DNA of 64,000 nt from Candidatus Nanosynbacter sp. HMT-352 (GCF_022819365.1 NZ_CP089289.1:620001-684000), one strand, 5' to 3'. Shown: positions 42,492 through 52,341, counted from the stretch's first letter. The notes: generated from the sequence alone by a model not told the origin. A program made the numbers and translations.

Positions 42492-43454
42492 TTAGTCCAG
42501 ATATTCGTAAAGTTTTTTCGCGTCTTTGTGCTTGCGAAGTTTTGCTAGTGCCTTAGCTTCAATCTGACGGATTCGCTCACGCGTAACCGCAAACTCCTGA
42601 CCAACTTCTTCCAAAGTGTGGTTTTTTCCATTGTCCAAACCAAAACGCATTCGAACAATTTTCTGCTCGCGATCACTCAAACTTGATAGAATTTCCTGAA
42701 CTTGCTCTTTTAATAATTGATTTGAAGCGGAATCTTCTGGCGAAACCGTATCTTCGTCAACGATAAAATCTTGCAACACAGAATCGTCATCTTCACCGTC
42801 ACGTCCAACACCAGCATCCAAAGAAGAAATGTCCTGTTTAATCTTAATGACATATTCAATTTTCTCTGGCTCCATGTCCAGCTCTTTAGACAATTCTTCA
42901 ATTGTCGGCTCACGGTTTAATTCCTGTGTCATTCGTCGCTGAGTACGCAGCAATTTATTGATCGTTTCCACCATGTGAACTGGAATACGAATCGTTCGCG
43001 CTTGATCAGCAATCGCACGCGTAATTGCCTGGCGAATCCACCAAGTCGCATAAGTCGAAAACTTAAATCCCTTATCTGGATCAAACTTCTCAACCGCACG
43101 CAAAAGTCCAGTATTTCCCTCTTGAATCAGATCCAAAAAGTCCAAGCCACGACCAGAATAACGCTTAGCAATCGACACCACCAAACGCATATTCGCCTCA
43201 GCCATCTTATCCTTAGCCTTTTTATCGCCTTCAACAATTCGTCGCGCCAAGTCCATTTCCTCTTCAGCGCTAAGTAGTGGAATCTTACCGATTTCACGCA
43301 AGTACAACCTGACCGAGTCGTCCGACACGTCGTCCAAATATTGCCCAGTTGTCAACGAATCCAAATCTTCCGATTCTTCTTCGTCTATAAGCGTTGGGTC
43401 AAAATCATCATCTTCATTTAAGTTTACTGGCTTCGTCGTGATATCGTCGCTCAC
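42492..43454 (-). CDS. rpoD: RNA polymerase primary sigma factor
   Basis: 320 aa. Acidic N-terminus without a full region 1.1, then region 1.2 ([20 protein letters not shown]), region 2 ([39 protein letters not shown] with the -10-recognition residues), region 3 and region 4 ([20 protein letters not shown] for -35 recognition). It directs the housekeeping promoters, so the TGn-TATAAT elements in this window are presumably its targets. The start is a GTG in a GTGA overlap with the dnaG stop, an rpoD-dnaG macromolecular synthesis operon. Confidence 0.97.
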   Translation of the reverse strand: MSDDITTKPVNLNEDDDFDPTLIDEEESEDLDSLTTGQYLDDVSDDSVRLYLREIGKIPLLSAEEEMDLARRIVEGDKKAKDKMAEANMRLVVSIAKRYSGRGLDFLDLIQEGNTGLLRAVEKFDPDKGFKFSTYATWWIRQAITRAIADQARTIRIPVHMVETINKLLRTQRRMTQELNREPTIEELSKELDMEPEKIEYVIKIKQDISSLDAGVGRDGEDDDSVLQDFIVDEDTVSPEDSASNQLLKEQVQEILSSLSDREQKIVRMRFGLDNGKNHTLEEVGQEFAVTRERIRQIEAKALAKLRKHKDAKKLYEYLD

Positions 43455-45184
43455 ATTTTCTCCTTAATCAGATTATTTAAGCTCTGGCGTAAATTCTGAG
43501 ACAAAGCCTCATCGCCCGACGCCTCGGCCTCTCTAAGCTGCGTTAATAATTGATTTTTTTTGTTTTCGCGATGTTTGATTGTTATCTGTCTGACTAGCCG
43601 AGCCATCTCTTCGTCTAAGCTTTTTTGCTCCCAATTGGCGTAACGACTTTCACTTTTCAACTGTACTATTTTCACATACTGTTCGATTTTTTGCAAGTCC
43701 AGCGGAACCTCGCCCAAATCCGCGTCTGGGTTCTTCCGCAAATAACCAATCAGTTGCCGCGCGTTGTCATCATCCAACATTTCGCCAGAAACCGCCACCA
43801 ACCAACGCCGCACAGATTTTTCACTCGCTGCCAACCCCGCCAGCATATCCTCAGTTTCATCCTGAACCGGAGTCGGTTTTTCTTTCTCAATTTTCGCCTT
43901 TTTCAATTGATGCTCAGTGACTTTTTCATTCGACAATTTTGCCTTCAGCGCGGTAATTGACGCGCCAGTTTTTTCAGAAATCACCGACAAATAATGCTCT
44001 TGCTCCACCGGGTCTTTCAAGCCTCGGACAATCCTCAGCGCAATAGTCGAAAATCGCCGCTTGCCTTCTGCCGACTTCAAATTCTCCATTTCCGCGTATC
44101 TGGCAATCACCCAATCCACCGCTGGCTGAGATTGGTCAATCGCTGCTTGCCAAAGCGCTGGATCTTTTTGGATCAATTCGTCTGGATCTTTGACGCCATC
44201 AGGCAAACTCACCACTTCCAACTCCACGCCGACTTCCTGCGCCAAGTTGATTGCCCGCTCCGTCGCGTTAACTCCCGCTCGATCGCCATCAAACGCCAAG
44301 CGAATCCGCCCTGCCAATCGACTAAGCGACTTCAAATGCTGCGTCGTCATCGCCGTTCCAGAGGTCGCAACCACGTTTTTGACGCCCGCTTGATGACTGC
44401 TAATTACATCCAAATTGCCCTCAACAATCACTGCCACATCGCTTTTTCGAATCGCTTCCTTGGCTTGATGCAAACCAAAAATATGTCGCGATTTATCGAA
44501 TAACAGCGTTTGCGGCGTGTTCAAGTATTTTGGCGCGCGCGGATCGTCACGAATAATTCTGCCCGTAAATCCCACAACTTCGCCATTGCCATCACTCAAA
44601 GCCACCATCATTCGCCCGCGAAACAAATCGCCACCAAACCGATTCGACAAGCCAGCGTCCGCCAATTCCTGCCTAGAAAATCCTCTTTTTTCCAATGCTT
44701 TCGTCAACGTGTCGCCATTCTCCGGCGCATAGCCAATCAAAAAATCACCAATCGTCTGACGATTTAATCGCCGTTTTTTAACCACATAATTTAACGCTGT
44801 CGAATTTTTCACCAAATTCTGCTGATAAAAATTAGCGGCTAATTTCAGCGCTTCCCTAGCCCTGGCGCGACGCTTGGCTGTTCGTCCATCGCCGTTAGAA
44901 AACAAAGTCAGATCAACGCCCGCCTTCCGAGCCAAATGTTCCAGTGATTGACGAAAATCCATTCCTTCCACCATCATCACAAACGTAAAAATATCGCCAC
45001 CTTTTCCAGAAGAAAAATCGTGCCAAATCTGCTTTTCTGGACTGACCATAAAGCTTGGGGTTCGCTCGTCGGTAAACGGACTTAAACCCTTCAAGTTGCG
45101 CCCCGCTCGCTTCAACTGGACATACTCACCAATCACATCCTCGATGTTCAGTCGTGCCCGCACTTCTTCTTTGGCATCATTCAT
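43451..45184 (-). CDS. dnaG: DNA primase without the zinc-finger cysteines
   Basis: 577 aa. It makes RNA primers for replication. The N-terminal zinc-binding domain is present in outline but its ligands are gone: canonical CPFHxEKTPSF and CxxCG become [12 protein letters not shown] and [15 protein letters not shown]. The catalytic TOPRIM domain is intact ([38 protein letters not shown]). A C-terminal helicase-interacting region is short. A leaderless-type promoter (TGA-TATAAT, 6 nt) precedes the ATG, divergent from the 203-aa gene. It overlaps rpoD by 4 bp. Confidence 0.96.
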   Translation of the reverse strand: MNDAKEEVRARLNIEDVIGEYVQLKRAGRNLKGLSPFTDERTPSFMVSPEKQIWHDFSSGKGGDIFTFVMMVEGMDFRQSLEHLARKAGVDLTLFSNGDGRTAKRRARAREALKLAANFYQQNLVKNSTALNYVVKKRRLNRQTIGDFLIGYAPENGDTLTKALEKRGFSRQELADAGLSNRFGGDLFRGRMMVALSDGNGEVVGFTGRIIRDDPRAPKYLNTPQTLLFDKSRHIFGLHQAKEAIRKSDVAVIVEGNLDVISSHQAGVKNVVATSGTAMTTQHLKSLSRLAGRIRLAFDGDRAGVNATERAINLAQEVGVELEVVSLPDGVKDPDELIQKDPALWQAAIDQSQPAVDWVIARYAEMENLKSAEGKRRFSTIALRIVRGLKDPVEQEHYLSVISEKTGASITALKAKLSNEKVTEHQLKKAKIEKEKPTPVQDETEDMLAGLAASEKSVRRWLVAVSGEMLDDDNARQLIGYLRKNPDADLGEVPLDLQKIEQYVKIVQLKSESRYANWEQKSLDEEMARLVRQITIKHRENKKNQLLTQLREAEASGDEALSQNLRQSLNNLIKEKM

Positions 45185-45190
45185 ATTTTT

Positions 45191-45199
45191 ATTATATCA
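45191..45199 (-). promoter_or_regulatory. Extended -10, leaderless start of dnaG-rpoD
   Basis: TGA-TATAAT, 6 nt, ATG at 45184 on the minus strand; no Shine-Dalgarno. Confidence 0.7.
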
Positions 45200-45222
45200 C
45201 TCTTTACCTCTGTTATTGTTTG

Positions 45223-45231
45223 TGGTTAAAT
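45223..45231 (+). promoter_or_regulatory. Extended -10, leaderless start of the 203-aa gene
   Basis: TGG-TTAAAT, 6 nt, ATG at 45238. Divergent from the dnaG promoter 23 bp away. Confidence 0.55.
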
Positions 45232-45237
45232 AGAAAT

Positions 45238-45849
45238 ATGTATCCTGACAATTTGAATAACCAACCTCAAGGTATCGATTATCTGAATCAAATTGCCACA
45301 CCTCCGCCAGCGGAAGGTTTTGATAAAAAAACCAAAATCATCATCGCTATTTTAAGCTTTATTGGTCTGATAACCCTAATTGCGATATTCGTTTTTTCAC
45401 AAGATTCTATGCCAAATACTAATCCGTCACAAGTTGCATCACGTGTTAATAAGTTACTCACTATTTCCAAAAAATACAATAATAAGTTCCGCTCAACCAG
45501 TCTACAGACCACCAATAGTTCCCTGGTTGCAGTACTAACCACCGCAGACGCCTCAATGGGCGAAGCACTTCAGGCAACCGGCATCAATTATAAGGAGAAA
45601 CAGAAGGACATCCTCGCTCTAGATCCGTCAGAAAAATTAGAGAAAAAGTTGGACGAAGCCCTTCTAAATGCGCAATTGGATATTACCTATGCCCATGAGA
45701 TGAACGTGCAAATAACAGATACGATCAACATGATGAAAAAGGTATACAAGTCCACCAAGTCAAAAAAGATGCGCGAATGGCTAGTAAAAACTGCTGGCGA
45801 TTTAGAGAATATTCAGAAACAAATCAATCAAATTATTAAAGCAGATTAA
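45238..45849 (+). CDS. Single-pass membrane protein of unknown function, 203 aa
   Basis: The start is set at MYPDNLNNQPQGIDYL because the leaderless promoter ends 6 nt before it; upstream codons in the frame are promoter sequence. A short Pro/Asn N-terminus (NQIATPPPAEGFDKKTK) precedes one membrane helix (IIIAILSFIGLITLIAIFVF), and the outer domain of about 140 residues is entirely helical, Lys/Leu-rich, resembling a four-helix bundle or coiled coil (LEKKLDEALLNAQLDITYAH). Same general plan as the three surface paralogues at 25-28 kb, without sequence similarity I can claim. Its 3' end overlaps the convergent MmcQ gene by 4 bp. Confidence 0.75.
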   Translation: MYPDNLNNQPQGIDYLNQIATPPPAEGFDKKTKIIIAILSFIGLITLIAIFVFSQDSMPNTNPSQVASRVNKLLTISKKYNNKFRSTSLQTTNSSLVAVLTTADASMGEALQATGINYKEKQKDILALDPSEKLEKKLDEALLNAQLDITYAHEMNVQITDTINMMKKVYKSTKSKKMREWLVKTAGDLENIQKQINQIIKAD

Positions 45850-46184
45850 GCTTCCGAGACTAATCGATAGCTCAACCTCGCCAAGTCAAAGATCTCTTCG
45901 TCAGTCAATTGACCTGAACAAATAATTGTATTCCAATGCTTCTTATTTAAGTGATAGCCTGGTAAAACCGTTTCGTATTTTTCTCGTAAATTCTGCGCCA
46001 ACAACGGATCGCATTTTAAGCTTACTCTAAGCGGCTTTGAGCCTTCCGTCACCAATGCCACCATTTTCCCCGCACCGTCATTATCTCGACCAAATTTATA
46101 CACCGCAATATTCTCGCCAAATGGATAATCCAGCCATATGCCCGGCAAACTTAGGATAAATTCTTCAAATTGTTTATGTGTCAT
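45846..46184 (-). CDS. MmcQ/YjbR-family protein
   Basis: 112 aa. MTHKQFEEFILSLPGIWLDYPFG and PGYHLNKKHWNTIICSGQLTDEEI match the YjbR/MmcQ cyaY-like fold family, whose NKKHWN motif is highly conserved. These are small DNA-binding-like or unassigned proteins; the biochemical role is unknown. The start overlaps the orn stop by 4 bp, so it is translated with oligoribonuclease. Confidence 0.9.
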   Translation of the reverse strand: MTHKQFEEFILSLPGIWLDYPFGENIAVYKFGRDNDGAGKMVALVTEGSKPLRVSLKCDPLLAQNLREKYETVLPGYHLNKKHWNTIICSGQLTDEEIFDLARLSYRLVSEA

Positions 46185-46723
46185 ACTTTCACCTTTTTCA
46201 AATAATATTCAAGTTCCATAATACTGCCGCGGATGTCTTCCAGCGCTCGATGATCTTCTGGCTTGGCGAATTTCTTACCGTATTTACCTTCAAACACCAC
46301 CTTCCATGCACTCACGTCCAACACACGATAATGTAGTCTTTTTGACAACGTTGTCCACCATTGGTCAATAAATCGACGATCCTGATGGATTGAATTGCCC
46401 GCTAACAAAATCCTCGTCTCGCCCGCAAAATATTCATCACAAAATGCCAACAATTCGTGTTCTATTTCTGCCAAAGGTTTACCCGATTCATTCTGCTCCT
46501 CCAGCCCGCGTCGCGCTTCCGGATGCTCATTCCAAAAACCAGCATTTCGATCTAACAACTTAGCCAACTTTTCCGAATCGTGGCGCACAATTCCTTCGTA
46601 CGTCGCAATTTCCTTAAAATTCCAATCCGTCGCAATTGCCGCCACTTCCAAAATCTCATCACGTACTGGATCTAGTCCAGTCATCTCCAAATCCACCCAT
46701 AAAATCTTTTTCGGCTTACTCAT
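46181..46723 (-). CDS. orn: Oligoribonuclease (DEDDh)
   Basis: 180 aa, full length. The exonuclease motifs are ILWVDLEMTGLDPVRDEILE (Asp-x-Glu), NSIHQDRRFIDQWW and FAKPEDHRALEDIRGSIMEL (His and Asp of DEDDh). It degrades 2-5 nt RNAs, including pGpG, completing RNA decay begun by PNPase and RNase J in this genome. Orn is commoner in Proteobacteria and Actinobacteria, fitting an actinobacterial-type repertoire. Confidence 0.95.
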   Translation of the reverse strand: MSKPKKILWVDLEMTGLDPVRDEILEVAAIATDWNFKEIATYEGIVRHDSEKLAKLLDRNAGFWNEHPEARRGLEEQNESGKPLAEIEHELLAFCDEYFAGETRILLAGNSIHQDRRFIDQWWTTLSKRLHYRVLDVSAWKVVFEGKYGKKFAKPEDHRALEDIRGSIMELEYYLKKVKV

Positions 46724-46730
46724 ACTATCT

Positions 46731-46736
46731 ATTATA
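46731..46736 (-). promoter_or_regulatory. -10 of orn, leaderless spacing
   Basis: TATAAT, 7 nt, ATG at 46723 on the minus strand, without a TGn extension and without a Shine-Dalgarno. Confidence 0.55.
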
Positions 46737-46742
46737 CACTCG

Positions 46743-49289
46743 TTATCTGTTTATCTGACCATAAAAAGCTTCTTGCTGCTCGCTCGTTAACACATTCTGC
46801 ACTTCAGCCCAAACCTTAGCCTCCGCCTCATGGACATTGTGACTATTTACCGCAGACCCGTCTAGGACCTGATGCAATTGACCCTTGGTGATAACTCGCT
46901 GATGTCGTAAATCAAACAATACTCTTACTTGTTTATTAGCCTTGTTTTTCATTGCGTCCACTATCAGCGCGATTTGCTCATCTGTTATGGCGGGGATTTT
47001 TTGCTGCCGCTCTGGACCGAGTATCAGCGAGCCGACTTTCGGCCGCGTCACACGAACCAAGTCACCATTAGGAGCAACTCTATCACCAAGGGATTCAGGC
47101 ACAGCGCTGCTACTCAAGGCTTGAGCAACTTGATTCTTGGTTACTGGTAAAATTGTGTTGAGTGTGTATCGACGACCATCATGCGCATCATACCACCACG
47201 GTAAAGCCAGCACTAACGTCAACGCCTCCGAGCCCATACGTCGCACTAAGCTGTGCGAACTAATTTCATACTCAGAAATACCACGTTCGCCGGTGTGAAT
47301 GTTCGTGTATTGGTTGACTGTTGTTCGTCCAATGCGCCGACTACCAGCTTTGGCATACAATAATTCCTGAAACCCGCGCACCAAAGCCACTGATATATTG
47401 TGTTTTTCCTCGCTGTTTAGTTCACCCATGTCGATGTCGTTTGGATTAACCGACAGACGCCGACATATTTTACTAAATTGATAGTGAATATTGTCCGCCT
47501 TATTCGGATCAATACCATTAGTCAGGTAGACGTCATTGTCAGTACGACAGCCGTCATAAATCTCTCTGGTTTTCAAAAAAGCATCGTATTCGGCAAAAAA
47601 GTCATCTGTTGTATCGGGGCTGACAAATTCCTGGAACAATTCCTTTGGTTGATGCCAGGCGGCAAAGCCACCGCCAGAAACGGAAGCCGCAATTGCTGAT
47701 AATGCCAGTACTTCCCGCAAACTTCCTCCAGTTCTAATCATTTCTGCTAATGACCGAGAAAGTTCTGGCGACAATGGTAAACTATCCATAAACTCACCAA
47801 TTTTTGTGATCTGCCCCTCTCCATCAATTGCTTCCAGGGTTTCCAGCAAATCGTACGACTCTTGAATAACTTTTTTACTAGCAACAGGATGCATCAGGTA
47901 TCGGTTCAGATCCTCAAAATCACCATTCAGATGGATAGCCGACAAAACGTTGCGCACAATATTCGTGTGATATATCTCCGGTGGAATATGCTGTTCACGG
48001 GACGCAATATCATAAAATCCTTTCAGCTCATCTGGCAAATAAATCTTATCGTAAGATATCGGACGAGCCAATACGAATTTAGCTCCATCAATATCACGTC
48101 CACCACGTCCCGCCTGTTGCATCAGCTCTGCCTGGGTACATAATCGAGGAGGCAGCCCTTCTGCGCCTTCTTCACCAATCTCCTTACTCTTCGTCAGTCC
48201 ATTTGACAGCACCAAATCAACCTCAGGGATGGTGATGCCAGACTGTCCAGCTGAGGTCGAAACGATGATAAACGACTCATCTTCTGCTGGTTTGGCAGTA
48301 AAAATCTCTCGGCGCGCAGCTTCTGATATGCCAGAATGTAGTTTGAAAAATCGTATTTTCCCGGATTGATGGCGAGTATGACGTTTGATTGACGCAATGG
48401 TCTCATCAATACTCCTCACGCCTTCAACAAAGATTAGTGATTTTTTCGAGTCCTTACCATATTCAAGGTAAGCTTCGGATACGGTATTCACCTTATCTTC
48501 TTCAATATCAATATCATGCGGCCGACCCTTAATGGTTACGACTGGTAGTTCTGACCCATTAATATCTTCGTACATCGCCTGAGAAACTTCTGTATCAGGC
48601 GTGGCACTAGAAAAAGCCATATGCCATTTGCCGGTATTCTCTATCGATTTTGCCGCCAGAGCGGTAGCAAATTCCATCTCCAAATTGGCTTCATGTATTT
48701 CATCAACCAGGATAAGCGTCTTCTCGTCCTGCCAGTCGCTAGAAAATTGTTCCAGCTTTTTCGTAAACGTTGCTGGAGTCATGAAACAGAGCCTAGTGTC
48801 CGGCGTCGCTTCAGTGGCACGTCCGTGAATCTTGCCCACCAAGTGATTAGGATATTGTTCGCCAAGCTGTTCACGCAAACTCTTCTCGACATATTCAGTA
48901 ACATTATCGACGATAACCCGCCGCGGCATCAACACCACGACACGATCAAACCGCTCCAGTGCATACTGAGCGGTTTGTGTCGTTTTACCACTACCCGTCG
49001 GTCCGCACAGCCAGGATATTTTACTTTCCGATAATGTGTCTAATATCTCTGCTTTGTGCTTATATGCAGGTAGTTTTTTGTCACCAAGATCATAGTCAGC
49101 AAAAGGAGTTTCCGGTAGTTTACTGTACCGTTCCCGCAATTCTTTTAAACGCTGTCGCCTCTGTTCGGGCGGTTCACCATAACTATACGACGGTTGACTG
49201 GGTCTTTCAATATTTCGACTCAATAAATGACTACTGCCAGGTTCTTGCGATCTACGTAAATAGCTCGGACGCCGAACTCCATCTTTCAC
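46743..49289 (-). CDS. DEAH-box RNA helicase (HrpA/HrpB-like)
   Basis: 848 aa. The start is a GTG (read MKDGVRRPSYLRR) with GAGGAGAG upstream. About 95 residues of Arg/Pro-rich extension precede the helicase core: LCGPTGSGKTTQTAQYAL (motif I), LILVDEIHEANLEME (II, DEIH), AFSSATPDTEV (III, SAT) and LMQQAGRGGRDIDGA (VI). A helicase-associated winged-helix/HA2 region and a C-terminal domain follow. Family members unwind RNA in mRNA processing or ribosome biogenesis. It lies 19 bp upstream of orn. Confidence 0.93.
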   Translation of the reverse strand: MKDGVRRPSYLRRSQEPGSSHLLSRNIERPSQPSYSYGEPPEQRRQRLKELRERYSKLPETPFADYDLGDKKLPAYKHKAEILDTLSESKISWLCGPTGSGKTTQTAQYALERFDRVVVLMPRRVIVDNVTEYVEKSLREQLGEQYPNHLVGKIHGRATEATPDTRLCFMTPATFTKKLEQFSSDWQDEKTLILVDEIHEANLEMEFATALAAKSIENTGKWHMAFSSATPDTEVSQAMYEDINGSELPVVTIKGRPHDIDIEEDKVNTVSEAYLEYGKDSKKSLIFVEGVRSIDETIASIKRHTRHQSGKIRFFKLHSGISEAARREIFTAKPAEDESFIIVSTSAGQSGITIPEVDLVLSNGLTKSKEIGEEGAEGLPPRLCTQAELMQQAGRGGRDIDGAKFVLARPISYDKIYLPDELKGFYDIASREQHIPPEIYHTNIVRNVLSAIHLNGDFEDLNRYLMHPVASKKVIQESYDLLETLEAIDGEGQITKIGEFMDSLPLSPELSRSLAEMIRTGGSLREVLALSAIAASVSGGGFAAWHQPKELFQEFVSPDTTDDFFAEYDAFLKTREIYDGCRTDNDVYLTNGIDPNKADNIHYQFSKICRRLSVNPNDIDMGELNSEEKHNISVALVRGFQELLYAKAGSRRIGRTTVNQYTNIHTGERGISEYEISSHSLVRRMGSEALTLVLALPWWYDAHDGRRYTLNTILPVTKNQVAQALSSSAVPESLGDRVAPNGDLVRVTRPKVGSLILGPERQQKIPAITDEQIALIVDAMKNKANKQVRVLFDLRHQRVITKGQLHQVLDGSAVNSHNVHEAEAKVWAEVQNVLTSEQQEAFYGQINR

Positions 49290-49468
49290 ACTACTCTCTC
49301 CTCTATACTCACATTGTAGATAGGAGAAAGTAAAATAGCAAACGTAAGCGTCTTAGCTTTTTCTTGTCTAGTTTGTCTAACTTAAAAAACGAATATTTGT
49401 ATAGCAAATCGCAATTTGTATTACACTGCCGCCTCCCTTTTGCATTTATGTTATTTTCAAGCGCGCTA

Positions 49469-49477
49469 TGATACACT
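49469..49477 (+). promoter_or_regulatory. Extended -10, leaderless start of pyrH
   Basis: TGA-TACACT, 6 nt, ATG at 49484; no Shine-Dalgarno. Confidence 0.6.
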
Positions 49478-49483
49478 GGTGTC

Positions 49484-50188
49484 ATGACCAAACGTATTCT
49501 CCTCAAACTCTCCGGTGAACAACTTCAAGGCGAATTCGCCAGCGGCTTTGACCCAAAACGCGCTCGCTGGATTGCTGAACAAATTCGACCAGCGCTGGAC
49601 GACGGGGCTGAAATTGTAATTATGGTTGGCGGCGGCAATTACGTTCGCGGCAATCAAATCATCGGTCAAGGAATTCAACCTGTTTCCGCTCATAATATCG
49701 GGATGCTTTCTACGCTAATGAATGCAATTGCCCTAGCTGACGTATTAAATGACGCGGGACTGCCAACTCGCGCATTGTCCACAGTTGAAGTCAATCAATT
49801 TATCGACCACTATACTTTCCGACGTGCCATTAGCCATATTAAGAAAAATCGCATCGTTATTGTGGCTTGCGGCACCGGCCGACCATTTCTGACTACTGAT
49901 ACTGCAGCGTTAAATCTGGCACTGGAAATGCAATGCGATGCCGTGGTTAAAACAACGAAGGTCGACGGAGTTTACGACAAAGATCCTATGAAATTCCCTG
50001 ACGCTGTAAAAATTGATCATTTATCTTACCAAGAAGCCCTGACAAATCCTAACATTGCCGTTATGGACAAGGCAGCAATTGGACTAGCTATGGACGAGCA
50101 TATTCCAGTCATCATTTGCGACCTGCTAACAGACGGAAATATTCTCCGCGCAACCCGCGGAGAATCAGTAGGCACGCTTATTAGTTAA
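49484..50188 (+). CDS. pyrH: Uridylate kinase
   Basis: 234 aa, hexameric UMP kinase of the amino-acid-kinase fold. Motifs: ILLKLSGEQLQGEFASGFD at the N-terminus, IVIMVGGGNYVRGNQIIGQG, GTGRPFLTTDTAALNLALE, TKVDGVYDKDPMKFPDAVKI and MDKAAIGLAMDEHIPVIICD. It phosphorylates UMP to UDP and supplies RNA and, through ribonucleotide reductase, DNA precursors. In many bacteria it is next to frr and tsf, which is not the case here. The gene converges on mscL. Confidence 0.96.
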   Translation: MTKRILLKLSGEQLQGEFASGFDPKRARWIAEQIRPALDDGAEIVIMVGGGNYVRGNQIIGQGIQPVSAHNIGMLSTLMNAIALADVLNDAGLPTRALSTVEVNQFIDHYTFRRAISHIKKNRIVIVACGTGRPFLTTDTAALNLALEMQCDAVVKTTKVDGVYDKDPMKFPDAVKIDHLSYQEALTNPNIAVMDKAAIGLAMDEHIPVIICDLLTDGNILRATRGESVGTLIS

Positions 50189-50192
50189 GGTT

Positions 50193-50630
50193 TTAATCCT
50201 TTTTCTTATCTAATTTATCGAGTTTCAAGAAGTGAATGATTGCATATACAACAAATGCAACGGCTATCAACGTAATTAACGAGCTAACGAATGCGCCGTA
50301 TAAAAACTCGCCTTTACGTCCAGCAATTTCAACCGTAAATGAAGCTGATTGCAATCCTTGTTGAGAGCCAACGATCAACTGCACTAACGGGTCAACAAAT
50401 GCCGTCACCAACTTTTTAACCGTATCGCCAGCTGCGGTACCGATTGCCAAACCAACCGCCATACCGACAACACCCTGTTCGCGAATAAAATTAACAAATC
50501 CAGCCATATGAGTGTCTTTTATAGCTGCACTTACAATTTTCTTTTCTTTGATGGCGGCAACTTTCGCGGCTGCCTTAGCACTCTTAGAAACTAACTTTTT
50601 AGTCGATTTGTCGACACTAGGTTTTGCCAT
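50193..50630 (-). CDS. mscL: Large-conductance mechanosensitive channel with N-terminal extension
   Basis: 145 aa. The channel proper begins near residue 42 (AGFVNFIREQGVVGMAVGLA, first pore helix with the Gly-rich constriction) and has a second membrane helix (VSSLITLIAVAFVVYAII). It opens under membrane tension on osmotic downshock. It carries an extra about 40 residues of Lys/Ala/Ser (VDKSTKKLVSKSAKAAAKVA) before the channel. AAAAGGAG supports the upstream start; a Met at residue 42 is possible but has no ribosome site. The short loop and C-terminal helix are somewhat reduced. Confidence 0.93.
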   Translation of the reverse strand: MAKPSVDKSTKKLVSKSAKAAAKVAAIKEKKIVSAAIKDTHMAGFVNFIREQGVVGMAVGLAIGTAAGDTVKKLVTAFVDPLVQLIVGSQQGLQSASFTVEIAGRKGEFLYGAFVSSLITLIAVAFVVYAIIHFLKLDKLDKKKD

Positions 50631-50664
50631 AATAAATTCTCCTTTTACTATTTATTATTGGATA

Positions 50665-52296
50665 TTATATCTTATTTGGCGCCACGATTCCCAAAATAGC
50701 CAGTCCAGCTTTAAGAATATCGGCGTAAATTGCCACGATTCCTACACGATGCGCCTCTTTGTCACTACCAATAACCTGATTTTTCTCGTAATATCGATTA
50801 AATTCTTGCGCCAATTCAAACAAATACGTACAGACATGATGAGGCTCCAAACTTTCTTTGGCGCGGTCAACTACATCCACATACTCACTTAATTTCCTGA
50901 CCAGCATTTTATCTTCGTCAAACAGCCCTGTAGGAAAGGCAATTTCTTTATCGGATTTAGCTAAAATTCCCCGCGCTCGAGCATGGGCGTATTGCAAGTA
51001 GCTTCCCGTATTTCCCGTCAAACTTACCGCATCATTAATATCAAATATGACGTCGCCACCGATCTTCACCTTCAAGAATTGATAACGGAGCGCGCCAGCA
51101 ATCACGTCGTCAGTTGGTTCGCCGCCAGCATTCTCAATTGCCTTTTTAAATTCGTCAAACAACCAACCGATTGTAACAACTTCACCTGTTCGCGAACTCA
51201 TCTTTCCAGTTGTCAATTTAACCAAGCCAGTCGCGTAATTGAACAATTTTCCTTTCAAGGCTGGAATCGACAATTCACTAGCCGCAATCACGCCACGGAA
51301 GTATGCTGCTTGCTCCTCGCCATTTACCGTAATCGACAAGTCCAAATTCGGGTAGTCCTTATACTTCAACTGAATCAATCCCATATCATGCGCCCCATAA
51401 AGACCATTGCCGTGAGATCCAATAAATACGTTGTCGAACGCACCGTATTTACTGCCCTTAAAAACATACGCGCCGTCAGATTTAGTAAACACCTCTGGAG
51501 TTTTTTCTTTAATTAAAGATTTTCCCAATTCTTCAGTTTCGCTCTCAACGTAACGTCGCTCAATCGGCACGTTTCCAAGTCGACCTACGTTAGAATCAAT
51601 CTCATCAAAACTCCAACTTTTACAGATTTCGTAAACTTGTTTATATAGCGGATCATCCAGAACGAATGATTGCTTGGCTAGTTCATCAATTTCTGCCTTT
51701 GCCTCTAGAGATTCTTTCGCCGCACGCGCACCTTCAACGTACATGCGACTCATAAATTCATTTCGCTTATCAGCTGGGATTTCGTTCAATTTATTCACAT
51801 CGCCGTCAATCTCACGCAAAATCGCCCACATACTTTTACCAACATGCGTTCCGACATCACCGTGATAACTCACTCGATGCACAATTGCGCCGTCAACCGC
51901 CAACAAATTAGCCATCGTGTCCGCCAAAATCGCATTCAAAGCGTGTCCGATATGCATAGCCTTAAATGGATTCGGGCAATTGGTTTCAATTACAACCGTC
52001 TGACCGGCGCGCTTCGTCGTTGGCTCTTTTTTCAAAGAATTTAGGACGGATTGATCGCTCAGTTTTACATTGATAAAACCTGGACCAGCCACGCTTACTT
52101 CACTAAACTCCTCTTCCTTACGCAGATTCTCAGCAATCATCTCCGCAATTTCACGCGGATTCTTCCCTAGCGGCTTAGCCAATTGCAACGCCACATTTGT
52201 AGCAAAGTCACCAAACTTCGGATCAGGACGCGTCAATTGTACCGATATATCTTGATCAAAAAGTTGCTTCACTACTTGAGAAATAATCTGTTCCAT
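50665..52296 (-). CDS. argS: Arginyl-tRNA synthetase
   Basis: 543 aa class I synthetase. The N-terminal add-1 domain has NVALQLAKPLGKNPREIAE, then the HIGH motif in CPNPFKAMHIGHALNAI. The KMSKS-like loop is TTGKMSSRTGEVVTI, and the DALR anticodon-binding domain ends with HRVGIVAIYADILKAGLAIL. It charges tRNA-Arg. A TATACT box ends 7 nt before the ATG. The gene follows mscL's start on the same strand by 34 bp. Confidence 0.97.
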   Translation of the reverse strand: MEQIISQVVKQLFDQDISVQLTRPDPKFGDFATNVALQLAKPLGKNPREIAEMIAENLRKEEEFSEVSVAGPGFINVKLSDQSVLNSLKKEPTTKRAGQTVVIETNCPNPFKAMHIGHALNAILADTMANLLAVDGAIVHRVSYHGDVGTHVGKSMWAILREIDGDVNKLNEIPADKRNEFMSRMYVEGARAAKESLEAKAEIDELAKQSFVLDDPLYKQVYEICKSWSFDEIDSNVGRLGNVPIERRYVESETEELGKSLIKEKTPEVFTKSDGAYVFKGSKYGAFDNVFIGSHGNGLYGAHDMGLIQLKYKDYPNLDLSITVNGEEQAAYFRGVIAASELSIPALKGKLFNYATGLVKLTTGKMSSRTGEVVTIGWLFDEFKKAIENAGGEPTDDVIAGALRYQFLKVKIGGDVIFDINDAVSLTGNTGSYLQYAHARARGILAKSDKEIAFPTGLFDEDKMLVRKLSEYVDVVDRAKESLEPHHVCTYLFELAQEFNRYYEKNQVIGSDKEAHRVGIVAIYADILKAGLAILGIVAPNKI

Positions 52297-52303
52297 ACTG
52301 TCC

Positions 52304-52309
52304 AGTATA
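52304..52309 (-). promoter_or_regulatory. -10 of argS, leaderless spacing
   Basis: TATACT, 7 nt, ATG at 52296 on the minus strand; no Shine-Dalgarno. Confidence 0.55.
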
Positions 52310-52341
52310 CAACAGAGGTGGATTATTATCTAGCTAAATCC

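Noticed and set aside
42492..45184. UGA recoding as in Gracilibacteria
   Set aside because: Genes such as dnaG, mutM and the ABC ATPase end at TGA in the expected place and overlap correctly placed downstream starts.
49309..49483. Small ORF upstream of and opposite pyrH
   Set aside because: It lacks a Shine-Dalgarno or leaderless promoter layout and its low-complexity Lys/Arg/Leu composition looks like translated A/T-rich intergenic DNA.
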